Shown one piece after another: positions 7,642 through 14,148 of a stretch of DNA of 64,000 nucleotides (positions are counted from its first letter, which is position 1; every line of letters begins with the position of its first letter). Made by a program: the position numbers and the translations under genes. The notes under the pieces are model-generated. The model was given only the letters and a program-made list of their open reading frames with translations. It was not told where the DNA came from and ran no database searches. Source of the stretch: a virus. Location of the stretch: positions 1 to 64,000 of the IMG/VR virus record IMGVR_UViG_3300017991_000062; one strand, 5' to 3'.

Positions 7642-7674
7642 GGGCAGGGCGTCGGTCACCCCGACGCCCTGCCC
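7642..7674 (-). terminator. 14-bp perfect hairpin between leftward genes
   Basis: GGGCAGGGCGTCGG (7642-7655) pairs perfectly with 7661-7674 around a five-base loop, TCACC. It lies just after the stop of the 7686-8936 gene and just before the ribosome site of the 56-residue gene. No U-tract follows. It may be a partial terminator or an RNA-processing or attenuation site that tunes expression of the downstream genes. Confidence 0.6.
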
Positions 7675-7685
7675 CGGATACAGTT

Positions 7686-8936
7686 CTAGGCCGCGTCGGT
7701 CAGCTTGCAGCGGGTCAGCTTCGTCTGGTTCCGGCCGCGGAACTTGCCGGTGCCCTGGACGGTGCCCGTCACCTGGTAGGTGTTGCCCGTCTCGCAGCAC
7801 GGGTCCACGCTGGCGAACCAGACGGCCTCGTTGCCCTCGCCGTCGACCATGCCCACGGCCCACCCCTTGCCGTAGCGGCCGTTGAAGGTGGAGCAGCGAA
7901 TGACCTTGACCCGGAGCGCGACCTTGTCGCCCTTCGCGCCCAGGAAGCGGCCGGGGCCGCTCGGGCGCCGCGGCATCGCCGGCCGGGACAGCTCGTCCAT
8001 CGCCCGGTTGTACGCCTGGGGCATGCTCGCCGCGAGGCCGAGGGTGGCCTGGGTCACGAAGCCCGCGCTGCCGACCGCGGAGAGGTTGTGGAGGTAGTCG
8101 TTCAGGTCGTTGCGGTCGCCCAGGGCGCCGCCCCACTCGGCCACCTTGCGGGCGAGGTCCCAGTCGGCCTCGTTCGGGACGTGCTCGCGCTCGAAGCGGC
8201 CGTCCTCGCAGTCGTCGTGCTGCTCGCTGGCCGTGGCGTCACCGAAGAGGTTGTCGCTGACGCGGACGGCCGTGGCCGGCGCCGAGCGGATGCCGCCGCG
8301 GCGGGCCTGGGCCTTGCTCATCCAGCCGTGCCGGCGGATGTAGAGGTTGGTGACGGCCAGCACGCGCTCCAGCTCGAAGACCGGCTCGATACCCTCGACC
8401 CGCTCGCCCAGGGCGCGGCAGGCGATGGCGATGTCGGCCAGCGACTCGCAGAACCGGGCGGCGCGCTCGGGGTCGTGGGCGCCGGCCAGGAAGTCGCCGA
8501 TGCAGGTGGAGCCCACCTGGACCCAGGTGCCGTCCTCGTGCTCCAGGACGTAGGTCTTCTTCCGCTTGCGGTTCCAGCCGCAGTGGTCGCAGTTGGCCTC
8601 GGCGTGGCGGTACTGCTCGGGGATGTCCTTGCGGTAGGACGGCACGGCCTTGATGATGGTGCCGGCGTCGGCGTCGTAGGTGTGGAGCAGCGTGGCGCGG
8701 AAGACGTAGCCCTTCAGCACCGGCTCCTCCCCGGTGATGGTGACCGTGACGAACGGGATGTGCCGGCGCATCGCCTCGGGCTTGTGGGCGTCGCCCGGGT
8801 GCGGGCGCAGCGTCTCCTCGCCCTCGGTCATGGTGATGGGCGGCAGCTCCAGCTTCGCCGCCACCTTGTTCAGCCGCTCGATCTTCGCGGCCAGCTCCTC
8901 GATCCGTGCCTTCGGGATGTCGTGGGTGGTACGCAT
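7686..8936 (-). CDS. Hypothetical zinc-binding, OB-fold-like phage protein
   Basis: This 416-residue leftward protein starts after GGAGGACAG. Residues about 55-170 contain CDHCGWNRKRKKTY, then WVQVGSTCIGDF. That Cys-pair plus VGSTC/DF arrangement recurs in uncharacterised phage and plasmid proteins. The C-terminal about 75 residues (ALRVKVIRCST... YQVTGTVQGTGKF) read like a small beta-barrel (OB fold) and could bind single-stranded nucleic acid; this part is inference. It is the second gene of the unit started by the 9480-9508 promoter. Confidence 0.65.
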   Translation of the reverse strand: MRTTHDIPKARIEELAAKIERLNKVAAKLELPPITMTEGEETLRPHPGDAHKPEAMRRHIPFVTVTITGEEPVLKGYVFRATLLHTYDADAGTIIKAVPSYRKDIPEQYRHAEANCDHCGWNRKRKKTYVLEHEDGTWVQVGSTCIGDFLAGAHDPERAARFCESLADIAIACRALGERVEGIEPVFELERVLAVTNLYIRRHGWMSKAQARRGGIRSAPATAVRVSDNLFGDATASEQHDDCEDGRFEREHVPNEADWDLARKVAEWGGALGDRNDLNDYLHNLSAVGSAGFVTQATLGLAASMPQAYNRAMDELSRPAMPRRPSGPGRFLGAKGDKVALRVKVIRCSTFNGRYGKGWAVGMVDGEGNEAVWFASVDPCCETGNTYQVTGTVQGTGKFRGRNQTKLTRCKLTDAA

Positions 8937-8948
8937 GTTCCTGTCCTC

Positions 8949-9437
8949 CTAGTCGAGCTTGCAGTTGCACCCGGCGCAGGTCGTCGCGCCGGGGGTGTTC
9001 TCGTGACCGCAGCGGCACCGGGCCGGCTGCTCGCAGTCGCCGCAGCCGTGGCAGAACGCGCCCGGCTCCAGCTTGCAGTACTGGTCGGCTTCCTCGTCGG
9101 CCAGGGCCTTGAAGTAGCCGCAGCCGTCAGGGTGGTCGCAGGTATCGGTGATGCCGTCGCCGGGCTTGCAGCCGCAGCCGGGGCAGGCGTCCTCATCTTT
9201 GCCGCTCCACTCGAAGCGCTCGTCACCGTCGAGGTCCAGGTGGTCGAGGCTGTCCAGCTCGGCCAGGGCCTCGCTCACATCCACCTCGCCCAGGCCCAGG
9301 GCCGCGGCGATGTCGATGACGTCCAGCGGGCCGCCACCGTGCGAGGCGACCGTGGCCATCATGCAGCAGACCGCGGTGTAGACGGCGTCGTAGGGCTCGG
9401 ACAGGCGCCTGGCGACCTCGGGATCGAACTGGTTCAT
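8949..9437 (-). CDS. Multi-zinc-ribbon protein with N-terminal HTH-like region
   Basis: A 162-residue protein with the start set at the ATG after GGGAGGAAG (an upstream in-frame start exists but lacks a site). Residues about 30-70 look like a helix-turn-helix (VIDIAAALGLGEVDVSEALA). The C-terminal half holds CPGCGC, TCDHPDGC, CHGCGDC and ARCRCG...CAGC, enough for two or more zinc sites. It is the first gene behind the 9480-9508 promoter. A regulatory or DNA-binding role is likely but unproven. Confidence 0.6.
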   Translation of the reverse strand: MNQFDPEVARRLSEPYDAVYTAVCCMMATVASHGGGPLDVIDIAAALGLGEVDVSEALAELDSLDHLDLDGDERFEWSGKDEDACPGCGCKPGDGITDTCDHPDGCGYFKALADEEADQYCKLEPGAFCHGCGDCEQPARCRCGHENTPGATTCAGCNCKLD

Positions 9438-9479
9438 CTTCTTCCTCCCGCTGTGCTGTGTATTGCTAACCATGCCCCC

Positions 9480-9508
9480 ACACTACGATGGACCATTCAC
9501 CATGTCAA
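9480..9508 (-). promoter_or_regulatory. Leftward sigma70-type promoter, copy B
   Basis: Minus strand: -35 TTGACA (9503-9508), 17-base spacer, -10 TAGTGT (9480-9485). It sits about 45 bases before the 9437 start. The -35 and upstream sequence are near-identical to the promoter at 6165-6193, whereas the spacer and -10 differ, so the conserved part is the -35 and upstream control region. Confidence 0.8.
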
Positions 9509-9555
9509 CCCCGAGGTTTAACTTTTTCTTTTTTGCAAAGAAATCCGTCGTGTTC
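9501..9555 (-). repeat. Promoter-cassette repeat, copy B
   Basis: This is the second copy of the 55-bp block described at 6186-6240. The gap from here to the methyltransferase start (9556-9706) is relatively AT-rich compared with the genome. I see no gene and no convincing rightward promoter in it; TTGTGG (9599-9604) with TAATGA 16 bases on is a weak possibility. Confidence 0.75.
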
Positions 9556-9706
9556 CAGATGCACTTTTTTTGCTTCGCGGCAGCGGTGCGGAGCTAAATT
9601 GTGGTTCGGCTCTGGTTCCGTAATGATACCACGAACTTGCGCGATGTTTTCTGTAAGCCCCTGTTTTGCTTCCGATCCCAGAACTGTCCTTGTGTGGAGG
9701 TGCAGC

Positions 9707-10294
9707 GTGGAACGCAGGTCCCTATCGTGGCGCGCTCGGCAGTACGCACGGGCCTTCCCCCAGTGGCCCGACTCGTGGCCAGTCGTTCGGACAGGGCGAT
9801 GGCTTCAGGCGGTCTGGGTCATCGGAGCTTGCTACCGCGGCTCGGGCTATCACGGCTCTTATCCTCATCGCTACCTCGACCGGATGTACTCGCTGTTTCC
9901 CGACCGCGAGCGGACGCTGCACCTCTTCAGCGGCAGCCTGCCGGCCGAGCCCGACGCGGTGCGACTTGATCTGCAACCGAACGACCAGGCCCAGGCCGAC
10001 GTGAGGGGGAATGCCCTCGCCCTGCCGTTCCGGCCAGGGAGCTTCGACCTGGTGTTGGCCGACACCCCCTACACCGACAACGACGCGAGAAAGTACGGCG
10101 TGCCGAAGGTGCCTCACCGGCTGTCGGTGCTGCGGCAGGTGGCGACCGTCTTGCGGCCTGGCGGCTTCCTGGTGTGGCTTGACACGGTGAACCCGATGTA
10201 TCGGAAGGCGGAACTGCTCCAGTGCGGGCTCATCGCCCTGGTCGGGTCAACCAATCATGTCGTGAGGCTGGCGACGGTGTTCCGTCGTCGGTGA
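9707..10294 (+). CDS. SAM-dependent methyltransferase-like protein
   Basis: A 195-residue protein beginning at a GTG preceded by GGAGGTG at 9696-9702; earlier in-frame starts lack such a site. The core is a Rossmann methyltransferase: a LFSG motif I region, VRLDL, DVRGNALALPFRPGSFDLVLAD, then TPY, and LRPGGFLVW as the motif VI region. The D-TPY sequence resembles the [DN]PP[YFW] active site of amino-methyltransferases for adenine N6 or cytosine N4. A DNA target is therefore possible, but no target-recognition domain is visible in so short a protein. It is the only rightward gene between two leftward blocks, and its stop is one base from the stop of the opposing gene. Confidence 0.75.
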   Translation: MERRSLSWRARQYARAFPQWPDSWPVVRTGRWLQAVWVIGACYRGSGYHGSYPHRYLDRMYSLFPDRERTLHLFSGSLPAEPDAVRLDLQPNDQAQADVRGNALALPFRPGSFDLVLADTPYTDNDARKYGVPKVPHRLSVLRQVATVLRPGGFLVWLDTVNPMYRKAELLQCGLIALVGSTNHVVRLATVFRRR

Positions 10295-10295
10295 G

Positions 10296-10775
10296 CTACG
10301 CGGCGACCTTCCGGCCCTCGATGATGACCGTGGCCTCGCCCGAGGTGCCGGTGTCGGCGCCGGGGTTCGAGACGTAGAGGGTCGCGTTGTCGAGGATGAG
10401 CGGCTGCACCGCGTCGAGCGGCACGGGGAAGACCTTGCCGACGTCGGTGGCGCCGGTGATGGCCGTGGCCGCGAGGACGTCGGTGCCGCCGGCCGTGGTG
10501 CCGACCGCGATGGTCGCGTCGGCGTTCAGCGACACGGCCGCGTCGATCTTCACGAGCACCGTGGTCGGGATGAACTGGTAGGTGCCGTCGCCGCCGAGGG
10601 CCGCCTCGTAGTCGGTGGCACCACCATCCTTGAGGTCCACCTCGCTGACGCTGGCGCGGTCGTCGCGGTTCGCGACGTCGACGCACTCGTTGATGACTTC
10701 CTTGACCTTGGGGGCGTGGTCGTCTCCGATCCCGCTGCCGTCCAGGTCGCCGTCGATGAGTCGGTCAATGGCCAT
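10296..10775 (-). CDS. Hypothetical beta-rich, structural-looking protein
   Basis: This 159-residue leftward protein follows AAGGAGGG. The N-terminal 40 residues are acidic and helical. The remainder is a Gly/Thr/Ala-rich, beta-strand-like sequence (VLVKIDAAVSLNADATIAVG, then ATVIIEGRKVAA) that resembles phage decoration or fibre proteins rather than regulators. It has its own promoter candidate (10815-10844) and lies outside the main structural operon. Its role is unknown. Confidence 0.6.
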   Translation of the reverse strand: MAIDRLIDGDLDGSGIGDDHAPKVKEVINECVDVANRDDRASVSEVDLKDGGATDYEAALGGDGTYQFIPTTVLVKIDAAVSLNADATIAVGTTAGGTDVLAATAITGATDVGKVFPVPLDAVQPLILDNATLYVSNPGADTGTSGEATVIIEGRKVAA

Positions 10776-10814
10776 GACTGTTCCCTCCTTGGGTGGTCTT
10801 GCAAGACGGGGACC

Positions 10815-10844
10815 AGGCTAGCAGAGGCGGGGCTTCGCGGTCAA
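10815..10844 (-). promoter_or_regulatory. Leftward promoter candidate for the 10775 gene
   Basis: Minus strand: -35 TTGACC (10839-10844), 18-base spacer, -10 TAGCCT (10815-10820). It ends about 40 bases before the 10775 start and overlaps the last codons of the XRE regulator gene. The match to consensus is good at -35 and moderate at -10. Confidence 0.55.
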
Positions 10845-11167
10845 GCTGTGGGTGGTCGCTGTCGCCTGACGCGCTTCACAGCCTCACGACGGCGGGTGTC
10901 GGCTCGGTCCATGTCGGACAGGAGCCGGGGTGCGGTGGTGTCGAACATCGCTGCCACCCGACGCAGGGTGGACAGCTTCGGGTCGGTGCTCCGCATCAGC
11001 TTCGCGAGGAGCTGTGGCGACATGCCGTGGCGGCTCGCGAAGCTGCGCCGCGCCTCCCCGGCCTTGTCTAGTTTCGCCGCGATATACCGCCCCAGGCTCG
11101 ACAGGTCGCGCCTATTGAGCCTCGGGGTGGTGCCTGCACCTCTGAAGTCGGGTCGTGCTCTACGCAT
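10841..11167 (-). CDS. XRE/Cro-type helix-turn-helix regulator
   Basis: A 108-residue protein; the start is the ATG after AAGGAGG (spacing 8). Residues about 45-80 read as an HTH: SFASRHGMSPQLLAKLM followed by DPKLSTLRRVAAMF. That is the pattern of lambda-repressor-like domains. A basic C-terminus (RREAVKRVRRQRP) may aid DNA binding. It is a likely transcriptional regulator of the leftward or late promoters. The long upstream extension in the same frame has no ribosome site and was not included. Confidence 0.75.
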   Translation of the reverse strand: MRRARPDFRGAGTTPRLNRRDLSSLGRYIAAKLDKAGEARRSFASRHGMSPQLLAKLMRSTDPKLSTLRRVAAMFDTTAPRLLSDMDRADTRRREAVKRVRRQRPPTA

Positions 11168-11233
11168 GGGCTGCGCCTCCTTTCCGTGGACAGTTCCAGA
11201 TCGGGCGCGGCAACGTGCAAGTTGAGGATGAGC

Positions 11234-11275
11234 CCCGGGTGGCGGCAGCAAGGAGGGGCGCCACCACCACCCGGG
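11234..11275 (-). terminator. GC-rich hairpin downstream of the 11287 gene
   Basis: CCCGGGTGG (11234-11242) pairs with CCACCCGGG (11267-11275); an alternative 7-bp pairing, GGTGGCG with CGCCACC, lies inside it. It sits immediately after the stop at 11287 on the leftward strand and before the XRE gene's ribosome site. No U-tract is present. It could end or attenuate the 11979-11287 transcript. Confidence 0.5.
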
Positions 11276-11286
11276 ACCCAGTGGGG

Positions 11287-11640
11287 TCAGTCGTCGTCGA
11301 GGTCGTCCTCGTCCCAGTCTTCGTCGTCTTCCCCTTCCTCGAACGGGCTCGGCGCTCGGTTGGATGGCGCCAGGTGGTCAAGGTCGCGGGCTGCGGCGTA
11401 CTCGGCCAGCTTGCCGTCGCAGAACTCGGTCAGCTCATCCACCACGTCAGACGGCAGACAATCGCGCGGCACCTCGGCATCTGCGAGCACCTCGTAACGG
11501 AGCGTCTTGTAGTTCCCGAGGTTGTACACCCGCTGCGTCGTCACCTGCACCCTGGTGACCCTGGGGCCGCTACTCGGCTCGGCCCTCATCGCAGGCTTCT
11601 CCTTTGCCCGGTGTGGCTTCTTCTTTTCTCTCTTTGGCAT
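11287..11640 (-). CDS. Small conserved-type phage protein with acidic tail
   Basis: A 117-residue protein with a basic N-terminus (KREKKKPHRAKEK) and a core RVYNLGNYKTLRYEVLADAEV. A NLGNY-type beta-strand motif of this kind occurs in small uncharacterised phage proteins. A strongly acidic C-terminus (FEEGEDDEDWDEDDLDDD) follows. It is preceded by GTGGGGTGA and lies three bases after the 11644 gene's stop, so the two are cotranscribed. The function is unknown. Confidence 0.6.
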   Translation of the reverse strand: MPKREKKKPHRAKEKPAMRAEPSSGPRVTRVQVTTQRVYNLGNYKTLRYEVLADAEVPRDCLPSDVVDELTEFCDGKLAEYAAARDLDHLAPSNRAPSPFEEGEDDEDWDEDDLDDD

Positions 11641-11643
11641 GGT

Positions 11644-11979
11644 TCACCCCACTGTATGCGCGATGCGGTCGAGAGCCTCGGCTACGGCCGGGCTCCACTC
11701 GCGCAGCTCGTCGGCAACCTCCCGGAGGAAGGTGTCCGCGTCCCGGAAGTCGAACGGGCCGACGCTGACAAGGCTCGCGAGCACCTCGGCCCGACACACC
11801 GAGGGCAGCTCGCCGCCCTCCTTGATGACCGTGTCGTGCACCAGCGGCAGAATCGAGTCGGTGACGTACTTCGCCATCAGCCGGCCGATGCGCCCCTCGG
11901 CGTGGTCCGTGTTCAGTCGTTCATCTACGGCTTCAGCGACAGCGTCCCAGGGGTGGTCCCAATCATCGGTCACGCTCAT
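11644..11979 (-). CDS. Hypothetical helical acidic protein
   Basis: A 111-residue protein with AAGGAGGG before the ATG. It is alpha-helical and acidic (MSVTDDWDHPWDAVAEAVDE) without recognisable motifs. It is the first gene of the short unit with 11287-11640. A TTGACT at 12052-12057 on this strand is a possible -35, but no good -10 follows at proper spacing, so the promoter is uncertain. Confidence 0.55.
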   Translation of the reverse strand: MSVTDDWDHPWDAVAEAVDERLNTDHAEGRIGRLMAKYVTDSILPLVHDTVIKEGGELPSVCRAEVLASLVSVGPFDFRDADTFLREVADELREWSPAVAEALDRIAHTVG

Positions 11980-12015
11980 TCAACCCTCCTTCGCGACCGC
12001 GAGCCGGCCGCCTGG

Positions 12016-12045
12016 TTGACGGTTCCCGATCCGGTGAGGTAAAAG
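12016..12045 (+). promoter_or_regulatory. Rightward promoter candidate 1 for the late block
   Basis: TTGACG (12016-12021), 18-base spacer, TAAAAG (12040-12045). It is upstream of the better-matching candidate at 12063-12091. Both would transcribe the leader RNA and the terminase-head-tail block. Confidence 0.45.
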
Positions 12046-12062
12046 GGCGAGCGGAGTCAACC

Positions 12063-12091
12063 TTGCGGTGACACACGAGGCGCGATATACT
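12063..12091 (+). promoter_or_regulatory. Rightward promoter candidate 2 for the late block
   Basis: TTGCGG (12063-12068), 17-base spacer, TATACT (12086-12091). The -10 is the best match to consensus seen on the plus strand in this window. The expected transcript start is near 12098, about 160 bases before the first gene, leaving room for the structured leader at 12148-12232. Confidence 0.65.
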
Positions 12092-12147
12092 GCGCCCATC
12101 GAAAGGGGCGGCCGAGTGGGACACGAAGCGGAATGTGATTCGGTTCC

Positions 12148-12233
12148 TGGGCGGGTCGGCCGTGGCCGCAGGCATATTCGGAGCGTGGGCTCCCCCCCCT
12201 CACCTCCGAGTCGCTTGTGGGCCGACCCGCCCG
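12148..12233 (+). ncRNA. Highly structured leader RNA candidate
   Basis: A perfect 13-bp stem (GGGCGGGTCGGCC at 12149-12161 with 12220-12232) encloses 58 bases. These hold an internal 8-bp stem (ATTCGGAG near 12175-12182 with CTCCGAGT near 12204-12211, one G-U pair) and a GGAGC/GCTCC alternative. The region has no start codon with a ribosome site. It could be a regulatory leader, an attenuator or antiterminator target, or a small stable RNA. No known family is recognised. Confidence 0.5.
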
Positions 12234-12260
12234 GGTCTTTGCTGACTGGGAGCACTGCTG

Positions 12261-12659
12261 ATGGGCGACCGCGAATTCACCGACACCGACCTCGGCCTCG
12301 ATATCCTGACCGAACCATCCGGCATCCACGACCTTCGGCATATCGTGGCAGTCGGTTTCACGAAGCAGGCAAGCGCAATTCGGCAGCTCGGCCGTGATGT
12401 GATACGGCTGGAGGGTAGCATGGTGTCGGAGGACCTCTGCTTGCGTCGGGCAGCGGAACTGAACTCGGCGGTGAAGGACACGATCCGGGAGGAGGCCAAG
12501 AACGCGATTACGGAGGCGAGTGTCGCAGCGGCCAGGAAGGTGAACGGCCACAAGCCTTTCTGGCCAACCGATGCGCGAGGGTGGATGGCCCTCGTCGCCA
12601 CCGTGACCGCGTTCCTGGGCTGGCTCGGTATCAACATCTACATCGCCGGCCCGAAGTAA
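12261..12659 (+). CDS. Small protein with C-terminal membrane anchor
   Basis: A 132-residue protein starting after GGGAG. It is mostly helical, with a single hydrophobic segment near the C-terminus (about 110-129, ALVATVTAFLGWLGINIYIA). It lies directly before the large terminase gene, where many phages encode the small terminase, but the sequence shows no HTH typical of TerS. A tail-anchored membrane protein is the only safe description. Confidence 0.55.
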   Translation: MGDREFTDTDLGLDILTEPSGIHDLRHIVAVGFTKQASAIRQLGRDVIRLEGSMVSEDLCLRRAAELNSAVKDTIREEAKNAITEASVAAARKVNGHKPFWPTDARGWMALVATVTAFLGWLGINIYIAGPK

Positions 12660-12687
12660 GTTCCAGCCGGCCCAGTGAGGGGGAGCA

Positions 12688-14139
12688 GTGACGGCGGCCT
12701 TGCCGGCAATCGAGATCACACCGGAGAACCGTGACGACGTAATCCGCGCCGCATCCGAGTTCCAGGGCCTCACCGATGAGATGATTCGCAGGGCCGTGCT
12801 GGTCGAGAGCCGGTTCGACATCCTCGCAACCGAGGTGCTCGAAATCGAGCTGGAAGAGGTCCACCTCGAACTGCTCGCGTACATGCTGGAGCAGGACGAG
12901 TCGCTGCACCTGGCGTTTCGAGGCTGCGGCAAGACGACCAGCGCTGTCGGCCCCTACGTCGTCGGCCGCATCCTTCAGGACCCCGAGCTGTGCGTACTCA
13001 TCGCGAGCCGGACCGGCACCTACGCCCAGACCATCATGCGACAGGTCAAGGGCCACCTGGTCAACGACAAGCTGGTCAGGATCTTCGGCGAGCAGAAAGA
13101 CCCGACGAAGTGGGAGGCCACCGAGTCCAACGTGCTCGGCAAAACGAAGAACACGAAGGAGGCCACGCTCACGGCGCTCGGTGCCGAGGGCAGCCTCACC
13201 GGCCGGCACTTTGACATCATCATCGTGGATGACCTGTGCGACCTGGAGAACACCAGGACCAGGGCACAGCGCAAGCGGATTCACGACTTCTACTACACCA
13301 CCCTCGACAACTGCCTCAAGCCTGGCGGCCAGCGCAAAGTCATCGGCACCCGCTACCATCCTCACGACCTGTACGGCTGGCTCTCGTCCAACGACCTCAA
13401 GGGTGCGGTGCAGATCGTGCCGGCCCTCCACGAGCATGAAGACGAGGACGGCGAGATCCGCTACGAGTCCAGCGCGCCTCGCAGGTTCACCGTCGAGTAC
13501 CTGCTGAAGAAGCGGGCCAAGACCCCGGCGCTCATCTGGCTGATGCAGATGCAGTGCATCGCCGCCCGGTTCCAGGGCAAGGTGTTCAAGCCCGAGTACT
13601 TCGAGGGTGAGGACTTCTACTTCACCGAGCTGCCCGAGGGTCAGCTCTACCAGGTGGTCGACCCGGCCGTGACCGAGAAGACGGAGAACGACTACTTCGC
13701 GCACATGACCGGCGTCGTGGACAGCGACGGGGATGTGTGGGTGGACAGCTACCACAACCTCCGCATCGAGTTCCCGAAGCAGGCGCCATTCTGCATCGAC
13801 GAGTTCGACGAGCGCGACCCGGTGCGGCTCGGCATCGAGAGCAACGCCTACCAGGCCGCGCTCGGCCAGGAGATCCTCGACAGGCGCCCAGACCTGAAGG
13901 GGCGCATTATCGGCGTCCAGACCGACAAGGACAAGGTCACCAGGGCGCTGAAATTGACTTCGTACTTTGAGGCGGGCAGAATCCACATGAGGCACGAACA
14001 CCGGGAGCTAGTCCAACAGCTTCTGGAGTTCCCTGACGGAGAGCACGATGACCTATTCGACGCCCTCGACTTGCTGGTGCGCATCGGAACCCGGATGAGG
14101 GTAAAGAAGAAGCGGCGCCGTGAGCCCGGCGTGATCTAG
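12688..14139 (+). CDS. terL: Large terminase subunit (ATPase-nuclease)
   Basis: A 483-residue DNA-packaging motor protein. The ATPase domain has a variant Walker A (FRGCGKTTS, about 79-87) and Walker B IIIVDDL (about 177-183). The C-terminal RNase H-like nuclease shows acidic residues in VVDPAV (about 326-331), GIESNA and HDDLFDAL. It cuts and translocates phage DNA into proheads at the portal. The GTG start follows GTGAGGGGGAGC. No recognisable small subunit is adjacent. Confidence 0.93.
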   Translation: MTAALPAIEITPENRDDVIRAASEFQGLTDEMIRRAVLVESRFDILATEVLEIELEEVHLELLAYMLEQDESLHLAFRGCGKTTSAVGPYVVGRILQDPELCVLIASRTGTYAQTIMRQVKGHLVNDKLVRIFGEQKDPTKWEATESNVLGKTKNTKEATLTALGAEGSLTGRHFDIIIVDDLCDLENTRTRAQRKRIHDFYYTTLDNCLKPGGQRKVIGTRYHPHDLYGWLSSNDLKGAVQIVPALHEHEDEDGEIRYESSAPRRFTVEYLLKKRAKTPALIWLMQMQCIAARFQGKVFKPEYFEGEDFYFTELPEGQLYQVVDPAVTEKTENDYFAHMTGVVDSDGDVWVDSYHNLRIEFPKQAPFCIDEFDERDPVRLGIESNAYQAALGQEILDRRPDLKGRIIGVQTDKDKVTRALKLTSYFEAGRIHMRHEHRELVQQLLEFPDGEHDDLFDALDLLVRIGTRMRVKKKRRREPGVI

Positions 14140-14148
14140 GAGGAGAGC

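Noticed and set aside
7611-9521. Rightward 636-codon open frame over the leftward zinc-protein genes
   Set aside because: Low-complexity Val/Ala/Gly/Leu translation and no ribosome site; the minus-strand genes have strong sites and Cys motifs.
12052-12057. Leftward TTGACT as promoter for the 11979 gene
   Set aside because: Nothing like a -10 box is found 16-18 bases downstream; the nearest TTTTAC is at too short a spacing.
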